Shown: positions 48,175 through 57,884, counted from the first letter of the stretch. The stretch is DNA of 64,000 nt from Acinetobacter sp. ANC 3781 (GCF_004331285.1 NZ_SJOH01000006.1:62001-126000), one strand, 5' to 3'. Program-made: numbers and translations. Notes: generated from the sequence alone by a model not told the origin.

Positions 48175-48490
48175 CCTCTGTTGTTTATTGCCTTTTTTCT
48201 GGCCACATCTACCATCATAGCTACTCTCATTACACACCCATATTACGCTGATCTATAGCGCTTTATTTTTCTCAGTAGTGGTGATAATTGTTTATTATCA
48301 ACTGCTGAGCAAAGTCAATTCGACCACCCTGATGCTGATTACAATCATGATGCCTCTACTGGCTACGCTACGGGCAACATGGTTCAATCAGGAAGCTCTA
48401 GATTCACATTTAATTCTTGAACTGTTTTTACTATGTGCGGGATTGTCGTTATCTTTTTATTTCATCCGTAAAATAATATCAATTAAATGA
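48175..48490 (+). pseudogene. Remnant of an EamA/DMT-family transporter gene
   Basis: Two frames together give the C-terminal part of a drug/metabolite transporter. One reads PLLFIAFFLATSTIIATLIT up to a stop near 48258. A second reads LIYSALFFSVVVIIVYYQLL from about 48250, continuing through SKVNSTTLMLITIMMPLLAT to 48490. The helix-loop order matches the last four helices of EamA proteins. The junction is a frameshift and the N-terminal half is missing. Confidence 0.6.
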
Positions 48491-48526
48491 AAAAATCCCG
48501 GGTATGATTTTTACTCGGGATTTTAA
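48490..48526 (-). terminator. Terminator after pgaD
   Basis: AAAATCCCG and CGGGATTTT form a stem with a T tail on the minus strand, just past the pgaD stop. Confidence 0.85.
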
Positions 48527-48552
48527 AAACACTTAACTGAAAACCCTGTTCA

Positions 48553-48966
48553 TTATTCGATTCGAATGATTTTACCGTGATCATCATGATGAACCACACT
48601 GACTTTTTGTAGACGCCCCTGCTTAATGTCCTGAACAGGTAAATCAAAATGATCCACATAATCTGACATTTTTTTGGCTGGAGTTTTCTTGACAACTTTG
48701 GAAGGAACAAAATTTGACCACAATAATAATCCGACCACACATGCCAATAATGCACTAACCCCATGTTCAACCCCTAAACCAAAAGCTGAAAAAAGTTTAT
48801 GAATCACATGCTGTTTTTGCAGACTCACCACACCCATCACAATTAATAATGGACGCCACAACAATAGCCATACTGCCCACATCATTGCTGTAGAGGTATT
48901 GGAGGCATAGCGTTTATGCCAGGGCAACAAACGGCGCACATCAATAATTAAAGAATTATTTTTCAT
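48553..48966 (-). CDS. pgaD: Poly-N-acetylglucosamine synthesis protein PgaD
   Basis: A 137-residue inner-membrane partner of PgaC. Two membrane segments (about residues 26-45 and 68-92) are followed by a soluble tail; size, topology and position after pgaC identify it. In E. coli, PgaC and PgaD bind c-di-GMP jointly to activate polymer synthesis. The start at 48966 overlaps the end of pgaC by 11 bases (ATG inside CTCAATGAAAAATAA), implying coupled translation; the longer frame from 49074 lies within pgaC. Confidence 0.82.
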   Translation of the reverse strand: MKNNSLIIDVRRLLPWHKRYASNTSTAMMWAVWLLLWRPLLIVMGVVSLQKQHVIHKLFSAFGLGVEHGVSALLACVVGLLLWSNFVPSKVVKKTPAKKMSDYVDHFDLPVQDIKQGRLQKVSVVHHDDHGKIIRIE

Positions 48967-50248
48967 TGAGGATACTCTTATTATTGACTGTTGAATTACG
49001 CATACCGCGGTCTGGACTGACCCAGCGTGCACGCTTGCCATCACTACGGAATAAAACTTTTGGAAATGCCACAATACTGGCAGACAGCGTAATCAACCAG
49101 AAGACAAATGGATACCAGATCATCCAGAAGTAATTTTTGCCGAGTCCGGGTTCATAACGACTGTCCATCCATTTACTTAAAGCAAACTGAAGCAAACAGG
49201 TCGCACCTAATAACATACCGGTTCCGTAAGGCAGAAATGGAGAACTCAGCCCATTAATTCCAAACGGAACAACAAAATGTATTAACCAGAGAATCGCCAT
49301 AAACAGCATTAAATAAGACCAGACCAGTGTCAGGATGAGCTCAAACAGCAAGGGCCATAAAAAATTCAGCTTTGGTTTAAACAGTACATCCATGTTTTTT
49401 ATCAGCACTTGTGCCCCGCCCATAGCCCAACGCAGGCGCTGTTTCCACAAACCATTAAAGGTTTCAGGCATTAAAATCCATACCAGGGCATTCGGTTCAA
49501 AGTGGATATTCCAGCCTGCCCGTTGCAGCTTCCAGGTAATATCAATATCTTCGGTCAGCATGTCAGGTGACCAATAACCGACTTCATGCACTGCACTTTT
49601 ACGAAATGCAGTAATTACACCAGAAACCGTAAACAGTCGTCCAAAACTACGTTGTGCACGTTTGATCATCCCTACGATAGAAGAAAACTCTCCGACCTGA
49701 ATACGACCAATTAAAGTGGAACGGGTACGAATCCGTGGATTACCCGTAACAGCAGCGACCGTTTCATCTTTCAGAAAATGACGAAGCATCCAGGTTGCTG
49801 CATGCGGATCGAGCAAGGCATCCCCATCGATGCCAATCAAATATTCAGCCTCGGTCAACAGGCTTCCCGCCTGTAAAGCCATGGCTTTGCCTTGATTGTG
49901 TGCCAAATGCACCACACGCAGCTTTTCATACTGTCCAGCCAAACGGTTTAAGACGTCTGCGGTGTTATCCGTGCTCCCATCATTAATCGCAATGACTTCA
50001 AAGTTTGGATAATCCAGTGACAAAGCATGACTTAAAGTTTCTTCAGCGTTATCACCTTCATTAAAGCAAGGCACGAGCACTGCCACTTTGGGATAAGCAG
50101 CCAGTGGCTTCGGTTGTTGATACGGTGGATCTTGTCGTTCTTTCCAATAGAAAATCAGTGCACCAATCATCCATAAATACGACATAAACAAGGGATAATA
50201 AAAGACAAAGTGCAAAGCAGAATGCCAAAAGTGCTGGAGCGTTGACAT
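48956..50248 (-). CDS. pgaC: Poly-beta-1,6-N-acetylglucosamine synthase PgaC
   Basis: A 430-residue processive family 2 glycosyltransferase in the inner membrane, using UDP-GlcNAc. An N-terminal helix is followed by the catalytic domain with NDGSTDNT (89-96), DGD (141-143), TED (232-234) and QRLRW (270-274), then three or four C-terminal helices. All catalytic signatures of the PgaC/HmsR/IcaA group are intact. Twelve bases separate it from pgaB. Confidence 0.95.
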   Translation of the reverse strand: MSTLQHFWHSALHFVFYYPLFMSYLWMIGALIFYWKERQDPPYQQPKPLAAYPKVAVLVPCFNEGDNAEETLSHALSLDYPNFEVIAINDGSTDNTADVLNRLAGQYEKLRVVHLAHNQGKAMALQAGSLLTEAEYLIGIDGDALLDPHAATWMLRHFLKDETVAAVTGNPRIRTRSTLIGRIQVGEFSSIVGMIKRAQRSFGRLFTVSGVITAFRKSAVHEVGYWSPDMLTEDIDITWKLQRAGWNIHFEPNALVWILMPETFNGLWKQRLRWAMGGAQVLIKNMDVLFKPKLNFLWPLLFELILTLVWSYLMLFMAILWLIHFVVPFGINGLSSPFLPYGTGMLLGATCLLQFALSKWMDSRYEPGLGKNYFWMIWYPFVFWLITLSASIVAFPKVLFRSDGKRARWVSPDRGMRNSTVNNKSILNEK

Positions 50249-50259
50249 ATAAAATTCCT

Positions 50260-52251
50260 TTAAGGAACAAGTTTGCTTGATTTCAAATCAAAGGCTTTGC
50301 GTAACACTTGTGTATCGGGATGATCTTGAATCGGATCATCTGGATAGTAAGCCACGTGCATTGCACCTTGTTCATATAAAGATTGAATAGTCTGCGCCAT
50401 CTCATCTGATGGAACTTTTTGATTGGTTAGCCAGTTCACTGCCTGCAATTCAAAGACGGTTTTTTTGATTCCCTTTGGAAATTGCTTCACGCGATGGACA
50501 ATATCTCGATAAAAAGCATCGCTATTGGGTGCTTGCTCCATATACGGCATCGCCATAATGGCTGTAAAATCGTAACGGTTGATGGATTGTTCTAAAGACT
50601 GTGAGTACCAGTTTTCCGCATAAGGTTTAAGTGCAACTTGCGCATATAAATTACGTGCGGTGAGTAAAAAGGGTTGATACTGACGTACTTGTTGTGCCAG
50701 TTGCATGGCAAAGTCATCAATATATTTGGTTTTATAAGCGGTCCATTTTTGCAGATCTGCATCATTGCTACGAATTTTGGCTAAATCGGTCGGCAAACCA
50801 ATAGCTGCATAAGCTTTTAAGGCTTTAGGACTGGCATCTTCATAGTCCGATAAAGTGGTATCGTCATGGAATAAAATACCGTTAAAAGGCACAGACTTGG
50901 CTAAGTCCTGATAAATCCCGCTAATGGTTTTGCGCGCCTCCGGTGAAAAGGGGCTTAATCGACGATAGCCCATATTCAGATGTTCTGTATCAACGGCTTG
51001 CTGGGTTTCAACCAGATCTTGGGACACAGGATTATTTTTAGGTAGTTCCCAAGCCAATAATGGCATCCAGGCATATACTCGCCCCACTTGAGTACGGGTC
51101 TGAATTTGCCAGGCGACACGGTTAAACAGGTCTGCGCGCATTGGCAAATAATGATTGGGGAAATACACCATATCCGCTGAGCCATTGGCATCAGGATCGG
51201 AAAAGGCCTGTAAATACACGGTATTCACTTTCATCGCCATAATCCGGTCAAGCAAGTGGTCGAGATTACGTTCTTGCTGAATCGGATCTTTGTCGTAAAT
51301 GTAATCTAAATCGATATGCATAATTTTTTGCGGACGATTATTGTCGCCCAAATGCTGCTGTCGACTTTGAATTTCTCGTGCTAAATCCGCTGTGGTCATA
51401 TTGCCTTCAATCAAAATACGATTGAGCTGACCCAGTGAACTTTTAGCCGAATCTGCACCATCATCCAGACTAATCGCAATAGGCATACCCAACTGTTTGG
51501 CAACCTTTACGAGCTGCATATTGTAGTGACCATAAGGCCAGACCATGACCCGTGGTGATTTCAAACCATGGGCTATCAGCAATTGGTTATTCTGTTTTAA
51601 ATCATTGGATATACGCTGCTGATAATGGCTATCATCTTCATAGCTTGCAGACTTTGGATCATATAGGCGTGTGACAGCCGCAGGTTCCAGATTACCTTGT
51701 GGATTACCTAAAATACCGCGATGTAAATTATAACTGTGACTGGCAATTTCCACTAAACCACTGTCTTGCATCTCTCTCAATTCTGCCCAGGACAGCATTT
51801 CTTTACGTTGAATCTGCTCACCTGAAAAATCTATATTTTTCTCTTTCTTCGGCTCTAACCACGAACCGACCACTGCCAAAACCACAGGAATTTTATTGGC
51901 TTTAAGAATTGGATAGGCATTTTGATAAAAAGATGCATAACCATCATCTACCGTTAATAAAACCGGTTTTGTAGGCAAGCTATATTTCCCTTGATGAGCC
52001 TGGATAAGCTGATCAACATTAATAAAGTGAAAACCGTTTTTTTTCAGCCAATCAATATGTTGCTGAAATTGGGTCGTACTTACTGCATATTCAGGAATAA
52101 GTGCACTTTTAGTGTTGATAATTTCATGATAACCAATCACCGTTAGGGTTGGATTATGCACTGGCGTTTGACTCCAGGCTAAATGGGGAATCTGCAATAG
52201 AACTGCAGAAAGAGAGGTGGAAAGCAAAGTTGCAAGCAAGCGAGGTTTCAT
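50260..52251 (-). CDS. pgaB: Poly-beta-1,6-N-acetylglucosamine N-deacetylase PgaB
   Basis: A 663-residue periplasmic enzyme that partly deacetylates PNAG for export. Signal peptide 1-27 (ending LAWSQ) lacks the lipobox Cys found in E. coli PgaB, so it may be soluble in the periplasm. The CE4 deacetylase domain (about 30-290) has VDDG (101-104) and HSYNLH (His172 and His177) as metal ligands. The C-terminal glycoside-hydrolase-like domain starts at MHIDLDYIYDKDP (about 310). First gene of pgaBCD; no pgaA precedes it. Confidence 0.93.
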   Translation of the reverse strand: MKPRLLATLLSTSLSAVLLQIPHLAWSQTPVHNPTLTVIGYHEIINTKSALIPEYAVSTTQFQQHIDWLKKNGFHFINVDQLIQAHQGKYSLPTKPVLLTVDDGYASFYQNAYPILKANKIPVVLAVVGSWLEPKKEKNIDFSGEQIQRKEMLSWAELREMQDSGLVEIASHSYNLHRGILGNPQGNLEPAAVTRLYDPKSASYEDDSHYQQRISNDLKQNNQLLIAHGLKSPRVMVWPYGHYNMQLVKVAKQLGMPIAISLDDGADSAKSSLGQLNRILIEGNMTTADLAREIQSRQQHLGDNNRPQKIMHIDLDYIYDKDPIQQERNLDHLLDRIMAMKVNTVYLQAFSDPDANGSADMVYFPNHYLPMRADLFNRVAWQIQTRTQVGRVYAWMPLLAWELPKNNPVSQDLVETQQAVDTEHLNMGYRRLSPFSPEARKTISGIYQDLAKSVPFNGILFHDDTTLSDYEDASPKALKAYAAIGLPTDLAKIRSNDADLQKWTAYKTKYIDDFAMQLAQQVRQYQPFLLTARNLYAQVALKPYAENWYSQSLEQSINRYDFTAIMAMPYMEQAPNSDAFYRDIVHRVKQFPKGIKKTVFELQAVNWLTNQKVPSDEMAQTIQSLYEQGAMHVAYYPDDPIQDHPDTQVLRKAFDLKSSKLVP

Positions 52252-52545
52252 TAAAGGGTGCTCAAAAAATCATTTTATTCTCTGAACACCATCCATCGCC
52301 TATCCCTAGGGTGCTTTCCTTTTTATGATGTGTGACATTCAGTAGTTCAGCATGCTTTTTATCCCACTAAACTGAAATGAATCTTAAAAAATAATAGCGT
52401 AATAAAAAAATAAACCTTTAAAAAACACAATAGCATGCCTGTTTTTTAGTCATGCGATTAAATTTAAATAAACCACTTAGATTGATAAGAACATGACTTT
52501 AAAATATGAATGCAGTCCGATTAAACAATATACCTGTTGCTCTCA

Positions 52546-54456
52546 TTAACGCTTCTGACGCCAGGAACGAAATGCTTGGTACTGATCTCGACCTGCGTTC
52601 TTTGCAGCATAGAGCTGAACATCCGCTGCTTTCATCAGTTCGTGAATATCGGCATACGGATGATTTTGGTCCATCCAGGATACTCCCATACTTAAGGTCA
52701 CATATGGCTTTTGGTCAGGCCTATTTAAATGTTCTAAACCTGCTTGTCTTACTGCATTTAAAACCTGTTGCAATACATTTAACACCACCTCACTGGGAAC
52801 ATTATGCAGAATAATTGCAAACTCTTCTCCACCATAACGTGCCACATAAGCTGAAGCTGGCAAGGCACGCTGTATAATCTTAACCAAATCCTGCAAGACC
52901 ACGTCGCCCTTCAAATGCCCATAGAAATCATTATAATTTTTAAAAAAATCTACATCTAACATGGCAAATGCCAAAGTATGATTGGTGTGATTTTTTGTCA
53001 GGGTAAATAAACGCTGAATTTCAGCATTTAAAGCACGGCGGTTAAATGCGCCTGTTAATGCATCAATTTGAATTTGTAACTCTAGCTGTTGATTGAGCTG
53101 ATTTAATTGCAAAGTGCGCTCTTGTACTTTCTGATCTAGAGAACTATTCAGCTCGAGTAAATTATTGTTGAGTTGCTCAATATACTGAGTATGTTTTGCA
53201 TAATTTTTGGATTGCTGAAACATAATCAGCAAGGCATAAAAACTGGTTGAAATAAAAGACAGGTTAAATGAATCAATTAAATTAAGGGTCAGTAAAAAGT
53301 CATGCAAAAAAGTGGTACATAATAAAATTACGGCCCAGAAGTTAATCGTCGAATATTTTTCTTTTAATTTCACCGTTCGATAAAAACCGTAAGCAAAATT
53401 TAATAGCACCACCGGACTAAATAAAAAACTATAAAATATTAAATACTCAAAAATTTCCGGTTCAGTAAATAGGGTGATAATAATATCAACGACAAATATC
53501 GACATTGCGACAAAATAAACAATTGGATGTATATAACGCCAATTGAGCAAATACATATAAGTAAGAAAAAGTGCGATTGTAAAATAGGTAAACAGATACT
53601 CTAATCGTACTCCCCAAATCCAGCTAAGACTTGTAAATGTAGTATAGGCATAAGGTGCTGAAAATAAATTATGTAAGGCAAGGAACAAAATAAAAATACC
53701 AAACACAAATACTCTAATGCTGCTACGCGTGATTTTTCCTTGAAAAATTGAAAACATCAGGGTAAAGATACCGATCCCTAATACTGCACCGCATACCAGG
53801 CCAATACTCATCATCAGTTGCTGGAACTGACGAGAAATTGTTGTACCTAGCCCAATTCGCATCGGATTTTCTAAACCACCATGCAGAGTATTGAAATTGG
53901 ATGCTTGAATGGTCAGGGTGAAATATTCTTTTTGTAAGACAAAAAAGGCTATTTTAGGTACATTTTCTGTCCGGTGACTGATTTTATCTTTTCCCACCTC
54001 CCCTAAACGTAGTATGAAATCACCATTTAAATACATCCGGTAAGCACCATATTGGTTGGGAATATAAATGGCAATACGACGTCCAATATATTGTTTCGGT
54101 ATTTTAAAATGTCCAATAAAGGTACCGTAGTTTTTATTGGTACCCGTCAGCTGTTTAAAAGAAATCGGTAAACTTACCGTTTCAGATTTTAATACTGCAT
54201 TGGGTTTAACGATTAGCTGTTGAGGATAATACTCCCATGATCCTTTTAAGGGGACGGTACTGGTTTCAGTAAACTCAAACGGAGTGAGTGATTTTTGTTG
54301 TAAGTAATAAGAATCAGGCGCGGCATTATATTGTGCCCATGCATATTTTTGACACGCGAATATGCAGACCCATGCAATAATAAAAAACTTCAAAACATAT
54401 ATTAAATTATAGTTCTTATCCAAAAAGCGAATCATCCTTAAATTACGCTTAACCAT
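52546..54456 (-). CDS. Membrane diguanylate cyclase with periplasmic 7TMR-DISM-like sensor
   Basis: A 636-residue protein. A membrane anchor (20-38) is followed by a periplasmic beta-rich domain (about 45-205; WEYYPQQL, GAYRMYLNGDFILRLGEVG) like 7TMR-DISM carbohydrate-binding-type sensors, then seven membrane helices (about 212-415), a coiled coil (420-465) and a GGDEF domain with GGEEF at 542-546. The place of the inhibitory RxxD holds PASA, so no product inhibition is expected. It lies upstream of pgaBCD on the same strand and could supply c-di-GMP for PgaCD, possibly sensing glycan in the periplasm (inference). Confidence 0.9.
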   Translation of the reverse strand: MVKRNLRMIRFLDKNYNLIYVLKFFIIAWVCIFACQKYAWAQYNAAPDSYYLQQKSLTPFEFTETSTVPLKGSWEYYPQQLIVKPNAVLKSETVSLPISFKQLTGTNKNYGTFIGHFKIPKQYIGRRIAIYIPNQYGAYRMYLNGDFILRLGEVGKDKISHRTENVPKIAFFVLQKEYFTLTIQASNFNTLHGGLENPMRIGLGTTISRQFQQLMMSIGLVCGAVLGIGIFTLMFSIFQGKITRSSIRVFVFGIFILFLALHNLFSAPYAYTTFTSLSWIWGVRLEYLFTYFTIALFLTYMYLLNWRYIHPIVYFVAMSIFVVDIIITLFTEPEIFEYLIFYSFLFSPVVLLNFAYGFYRTVKLKEKYSTINFWAVILLCTTFLHDFLLTLNLIDSFNLSFISTSFYALLIMFQQSKNYAKHTQYIEQLNNNLLELNSSLDQKVQERTLQLNQLNQQLELQIQIDALTGAFNRRALNAEIQRLFTLTKNHTNHTLAFAMLDVDFFKNYNDFYGHLKGDVVLQDLVKIIQRALPASAYVARYGGEEFAIILHNVPSEVVLNVLQQVLNAVRQAGLEHLNRPDQKPYVTLSMGVSWMDQNHPYADIHELMKAADVQLYAAKNAGRDQYQAFRSWRQKR

Positions 54457-54563
54457 TACCTAATGTAGCTATAAAAAATGAAAACTCAAACAATTATTCA
54501 CCTATTCTGCAAGATTCATCCTTGTATCTTGCAAGATATTTATTAATTGGAAATTAATAAATT

Positions 54564-54908
54564 TTAATCACGGGTTTTCACGTCAAACAATTCAATTTCA
54601 AAAATTAGGTTTGAGTTTGCAGGAATGATTTTGCCCATTTTCCGTTCACCATAAGCCAAGTGCGCAGGAACAAGTAATTTACGCTTGCCACCTACATTCA
54701 TGCCCATAATGCCTTGATCCCAGCCTTTAATCACACGACCAGTACCAATCACGGTTTCAAAGTAACTGCCACGGTCAATAGAAGAATCAAACTTGGTACC
54801 ATCTTCCAGCCAGCCTGTGTAGTGGGTAGTAATCAGTGCCCCTTTAACCGCTTCCTTACCTTCACCTACTTTTAAATCAATAATTTGTAATTCATTTGTC
54901 ATTGTCAT
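54564..54908 (-). CDS. FKBP-type peptidyl-prolyl cis-trans isomerase
   Basis: A 114-residue single-domain FKBP, cytoplasmic as no signal peptide is present. The core is typical: ALITTHYTGWLEDGTKFDSS, FETVIGTGRVIKGWDQGIMGM and LVPAHLAYGER, ending FEIELFDVK. It catalyses proline isomerisation during folding. Two starts two codons apart are possible. Single gene. Confidence 0.94.
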   Translation of the reverse strand: MTMTNELQIIDLKVGEGKEAVKGALITTHYTGWLEDGTKFDSSIDRGSYFETVIGTGRVIKGWDQGIMGMNVGGKRKLLVPAHLAYGERKMGKIIPANSNLIFEIELFDVKTRD

Positions 54909-54990
54909 TTACCTGATCGGATTACTCAATTTTCAATGGCTATTATAAACCGGATTACATTGATTTCTTGATGATTTAAGGTTTCAATAT

Positions 54991-55614
54991 TTAAAAACTC
55001 AGCTCTTGGATATTCGAATCGTTGAGTAAATAAGCGGTCAGTTTTTTATGATTTTCAGCGGAGCCGATTAAAATCCAGCGGCCACTCATTCGATGTTCAG
55101 TTTTATGTTGCACACTGCGAACCACCTTCATCTCGTAAGTCCTAAATAAATCTTCATACTGATCTAAAGTCTTGTGTTGATAAGGACAAATAATTCGATA
55201 GGTGCGGGCATGACTCAGGGCTTCTATTCGCTCCTGAACATAGATTAGAAAAATTAAAACGATCAGCACAATCAAGGTTGCAAACAGGCTTAGCAGTTCA
55301 TAACCTGCGCCTGCCGCCATTCCCAAGGCAGCAGTCATCCAGATTGTGGTGGCAGTGGTAATCCCGGAAATACGGTTCTCATCTTTAAAAATCACCCCTG
55401 CCCCGACAAAACCTAAACCCGTCAGGATATTGGCTGCAATTCGATCAGGACTATCAATACCAATTTTTAAAGACAGCATGGTAAACAAACAGGAACTGAG
55501 ACTGACCATGATCATGGTTCGAAGGCCGGCAGATTTACTGCGATACTCACGTTCAGCACCGATAATGGCACCAATACCCAAGGCTATAAGCAAACGATAT
55601 AAATCAGGCTGCAC
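54991..55614 (-). CDS. MgtC/SapB family membrane protein
   Basis: A 207-residue protein with four or five N-terminal membrane segments containing the MgtC signature (GAIIGAEREYRSKSAGLRT, LTGLGFVGAGVIFKD, GITTATTIWMTAALGMAAGA) and a soluble C-terminal domain (about 135-207). Relatives include MgtC, which modulates F-ATPase and Mg2+ adaptation, and many of unknown role. No Mg2+ transporter gene is adjacent. Confidence 0.9.
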   Translation of the reverse strand: MQPDLYRLLIALGIGAIIGAEREYRSKSAGLRTMIMVSLSSCLFTMLSLKIGIDSPDRIAANILTGLGFVGAGVIFKDENRISGITTATTIWMTAALGMAAGAGYELLSLFATLIVLIVLIFLIYVQERIEALSHARTYRIICPYQHKTLDQYEDLFRTYEMKVVRSVQHKTEHRMSGRWILIGSAENHKKLTAYLLNDSNIQELSF

Positions 55615-55699
55615 TATTCACCCCTCTCATTGTTATTCTTTTAAGGTATACGCAATTTTGAGATCAGAATGCAAGCCTAAACCCGCATCCTGCTTATAT

Positions 55700-56230
55700 T
55701 TACTGTAACTGTTCCCATTCAACTACGACTTGTGCATGCTCGCCAATCAGCGTCCATTCACCATCCATAACGTTGAGTTGTAATTGCATGGTACGTGCGC
55801 ATAATTGTGCTAGTGCATCTGTTGTTGCTGTAGACAATTTCCACACTTCAACATTTCTTAAAGTTTTTAATTTGCTATTGCGTTTATACCATTCTTCGAC
55901 TGAAGACCCATAAGTCACCACTGCGACTTGCTTGCAACGTGCGCTGGCTTTTTTAACTTTATCTTCATCGGGACTACCGACTTCAATCCATTTGACCAAT
56001 TGACCGGTTAAGTCTTTTTGCCACAATGCTGGTTCATCGGTTTCAAACAGATCTTTGGTAAATTCTAGGGCTTCATCAGCAAAACGCGCATAGGCCAAAA
56101 TACGCACCATCAATCGCTCAATGGTTTCCGATGGATGTTGAGCCATAGTTAGTTGATAATCAGCATATTGATGATCATCCATATTGGCAATATTCAAATC
56201 AGCCTTATAAATTGTTGCTTTAAGCGCCAT
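55700..56230 (-). CDS. yaeQ: YaeQ family protein
   Basis: A 176-residue protein opening ALKATIYKADLNIANMDDHQY and containing RILAYARFADEALEFTKDLFETDEPALW, both typical of YaeQ, which has a PD-(D/E)xK nuclease-like fold of unknown function. The start at 56230 is used: GGACTC lies upstream, and the ten extra codons of the longer frame are unlike the family. It lies 42 bases after the CobW gene on the same strand. Confidence 0.92.
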   Translation of the reverse strand: MALKATIYKADLNIANMDDHQYADYQLTMAQHPSETIERLMVRILAYARFADEALEFTKDLFETDEPALWQKDLTGQLVKWIEVGSPDEDKVKKASARCKQVAVVTYGSSVEEWYKRNSKLKTLRNVEVWKLSTATTDALAQLCARTMQLQLNVMDGEWTLIGEHAQVVVEWEQLQ

Positions 56231-56272
56231 AAAAGAGTCCTCAAATTTGGCGCTTAGCATATAAGATTTGCA

Positions 56273-57304
56273 CTACTTTTGCTGAGTTGTTTTATCCGTT
56301 TCATCCAAATTCAGCTGACATTGTAATAATTGATCTTCAAAATATTGCCAATCACGCTGATCTCGTACAATGATTTCAATACGGTTATCTATACCCTCCT
56401 CTGAGGACTGGTAATTAAATTGCTCCGAATTGAAGTTAAAGACTTTCCAGCCCTGATTGGTATTAAAAATTGCTTTAATACGCAGCCAATCTTGTTGTTC
56501 ACAAAGCAAATCCAATAAAAGATAGAAATCGAATTGCCAACGTTTGGGTAATTTCCAACCCGCCACACTATAGCCTTGCGTGGTCTCGACATAGTGATAA
56601 GGCAACTGTTTAATTTCAGGCAAAATTTGTCTTGCAGTATATGTTTTTTGAATTTTAAGCAGCGGCTGAATTTTACGTTCCGTACATACATATAAGATAT
56701 CAATTTGTTCAAGTGTAATATGCGCTTGCCCACTCATCAGCCAAGTTTGCTGATAAGCCTGATATTCTTTCTTCAATACTTCCAAAGCTTGGCGATCTGC
56801 AACGTCCATGATATCAGCATGGGATACCACAAGAATTTGGGCAGCTTTTAGCTGATCTGCATACAGGTTTTGCTTGCTCCAATCAGCATCATGCAAACGC
56901 GAACCATCCACCACCGTGACTAAGGCCCGCATCGCAATATTTTGCTGCCAATGCGGTTCGGTCAGCTGTTCCAGTAATTGTGCAGGATGTCCCAAACCAG
57001 TCGGTTCGATAAACAAGCGATCCGGTTTGCTCTCTGACAATAACCGTGATAAAGCGATTTGCATGGGTAATTGACTACTGCAACAGAGACAGCCGCCTAA
57101 GAGTTCTTTAACTTCATAACCTTGGGTTTGCGGTAATAACTGCTGATCCACCCCAATTTGTCCAAACTCGTTCATGAGCACTGCCCAAACTTCATTTCCA
57201 GGTTTTTGACTGAGTAAATGTTGAAGCAAGGTGGTTTTTCCAGCACCTAAAAATCCGGAAATGATATGCGTAGGGACAGCTTTTGTGGGAGAAATCAGTT
57301 TCAA
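56273..57304 (-). CDS. CobW/COG0523 family GTPase, putative metal chaperone
   Basis: A 343-residue G3E GTPase. Walker A is GFLGAGKTT (17-25), the metal-binding CxCC is Cys72-Leu-Cys74-Cys75 in GGCLCCS, and the second domain is the CobW C-terminal type. The family delivers zinc (or other metals) to target enzymes, often under zinc limitation. The target is unknown; no Zur box was identified upstream. Likely co-transcribed with yaeQ. Confidence 0.9.
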   Translation of the reverse strand: MKLISPTKAVPTHIISGFLGAGKTTLLQHLLSQKPGNEVWAVLMNEFGQIGVDQQLLPQTQGYEVKELLGGCLCCSSQLPMQIALSRLLSESKPDRLFIEPTGLGHPAQLLEQLTEPHWQQNIAMRALVTVVDGSRLHDADWSKQNLYADQLKAAQILVVSHADIMDVADRQALEVLKKEYQAYQQTWLMSGQAHITLEQIDILYVCTERKIQPLLKIQKTYTARQILPEIKQLPYHYVETTQGYSVAGWKLPKRWQFDFYLLLDLLCEQQDWLRIKAIFNTNQGWKVFNFNSEQFNYQSSEEGIDNRIEIIVRDQRDWQYFEDQLLQCQLNLDETDKTTQQK

Positions 57305-57884
57305 AACTTACTCGCTATACATGGAGGGAAAATTAATACACATTGTGATAAGAGCAATTCACACAACTGAATTGCATAACACTTCACTTTAATTTTTTCC
57401 TTTCGCTCTGGCAACGTATTCATCTTATTTAAAAAATTAAACAGCGGGATAATTAAATTTTACTTATATAAATGAATTAAATATCTAAATTAAGTTCAGT
57501 ATTAACACACTCTTTTTACTGCATTCCAAATGCAAAGTGATCAAAAACCCCATCGTAATCTGAAAAATTTATTTACATTTAATCTATTCAGCAATTTTAT
57601 GAAAAACCGTCATTCTCTGGTGGTTTGTTTATTTTAAGTAAAAACATACTCTCAGAAAGCTGATCTAGAAATATCTCTATACATTTTTTATGCCTCTTTT
57701 TAAGTAATTTTTACAGTAAATGTACAGCAAATCCTTACTTGTGATTTTTATGTTAACCGACCTGTTTCACTTTGTTGCTTTGATTGCTCCCCTGTCCTAG
57801 GCTCTTTAGCATGAGCCCTGTCCATATTTATGTGATGATAAATATGGATCTAATCACTTTTTTAAAGAATAAAGGATGCCTAAA
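57305..57884. other. 580-base non-coding spacer
   Basis: AT-rich region between divergent genes with no protein-like frame over 40 codons. It must hold the CobW promoter and the promoter of the small secreted protein. No RNA gene or repeat was recognised. Confidence 0.45.

Noticed and set aside
52252-52545. c-di-GMP riboswitch (GEMM) upstream of pgaB
   Set aside because: A weak inverted repeat (ACACC...GGTGC) is present but the GEMM core is not.
52506-52814. 102-codon plus-strand frame at the end of the cyclase gene
   Set aside because: It is antisense to the conserved GGDEF domain and has no recognisable content.
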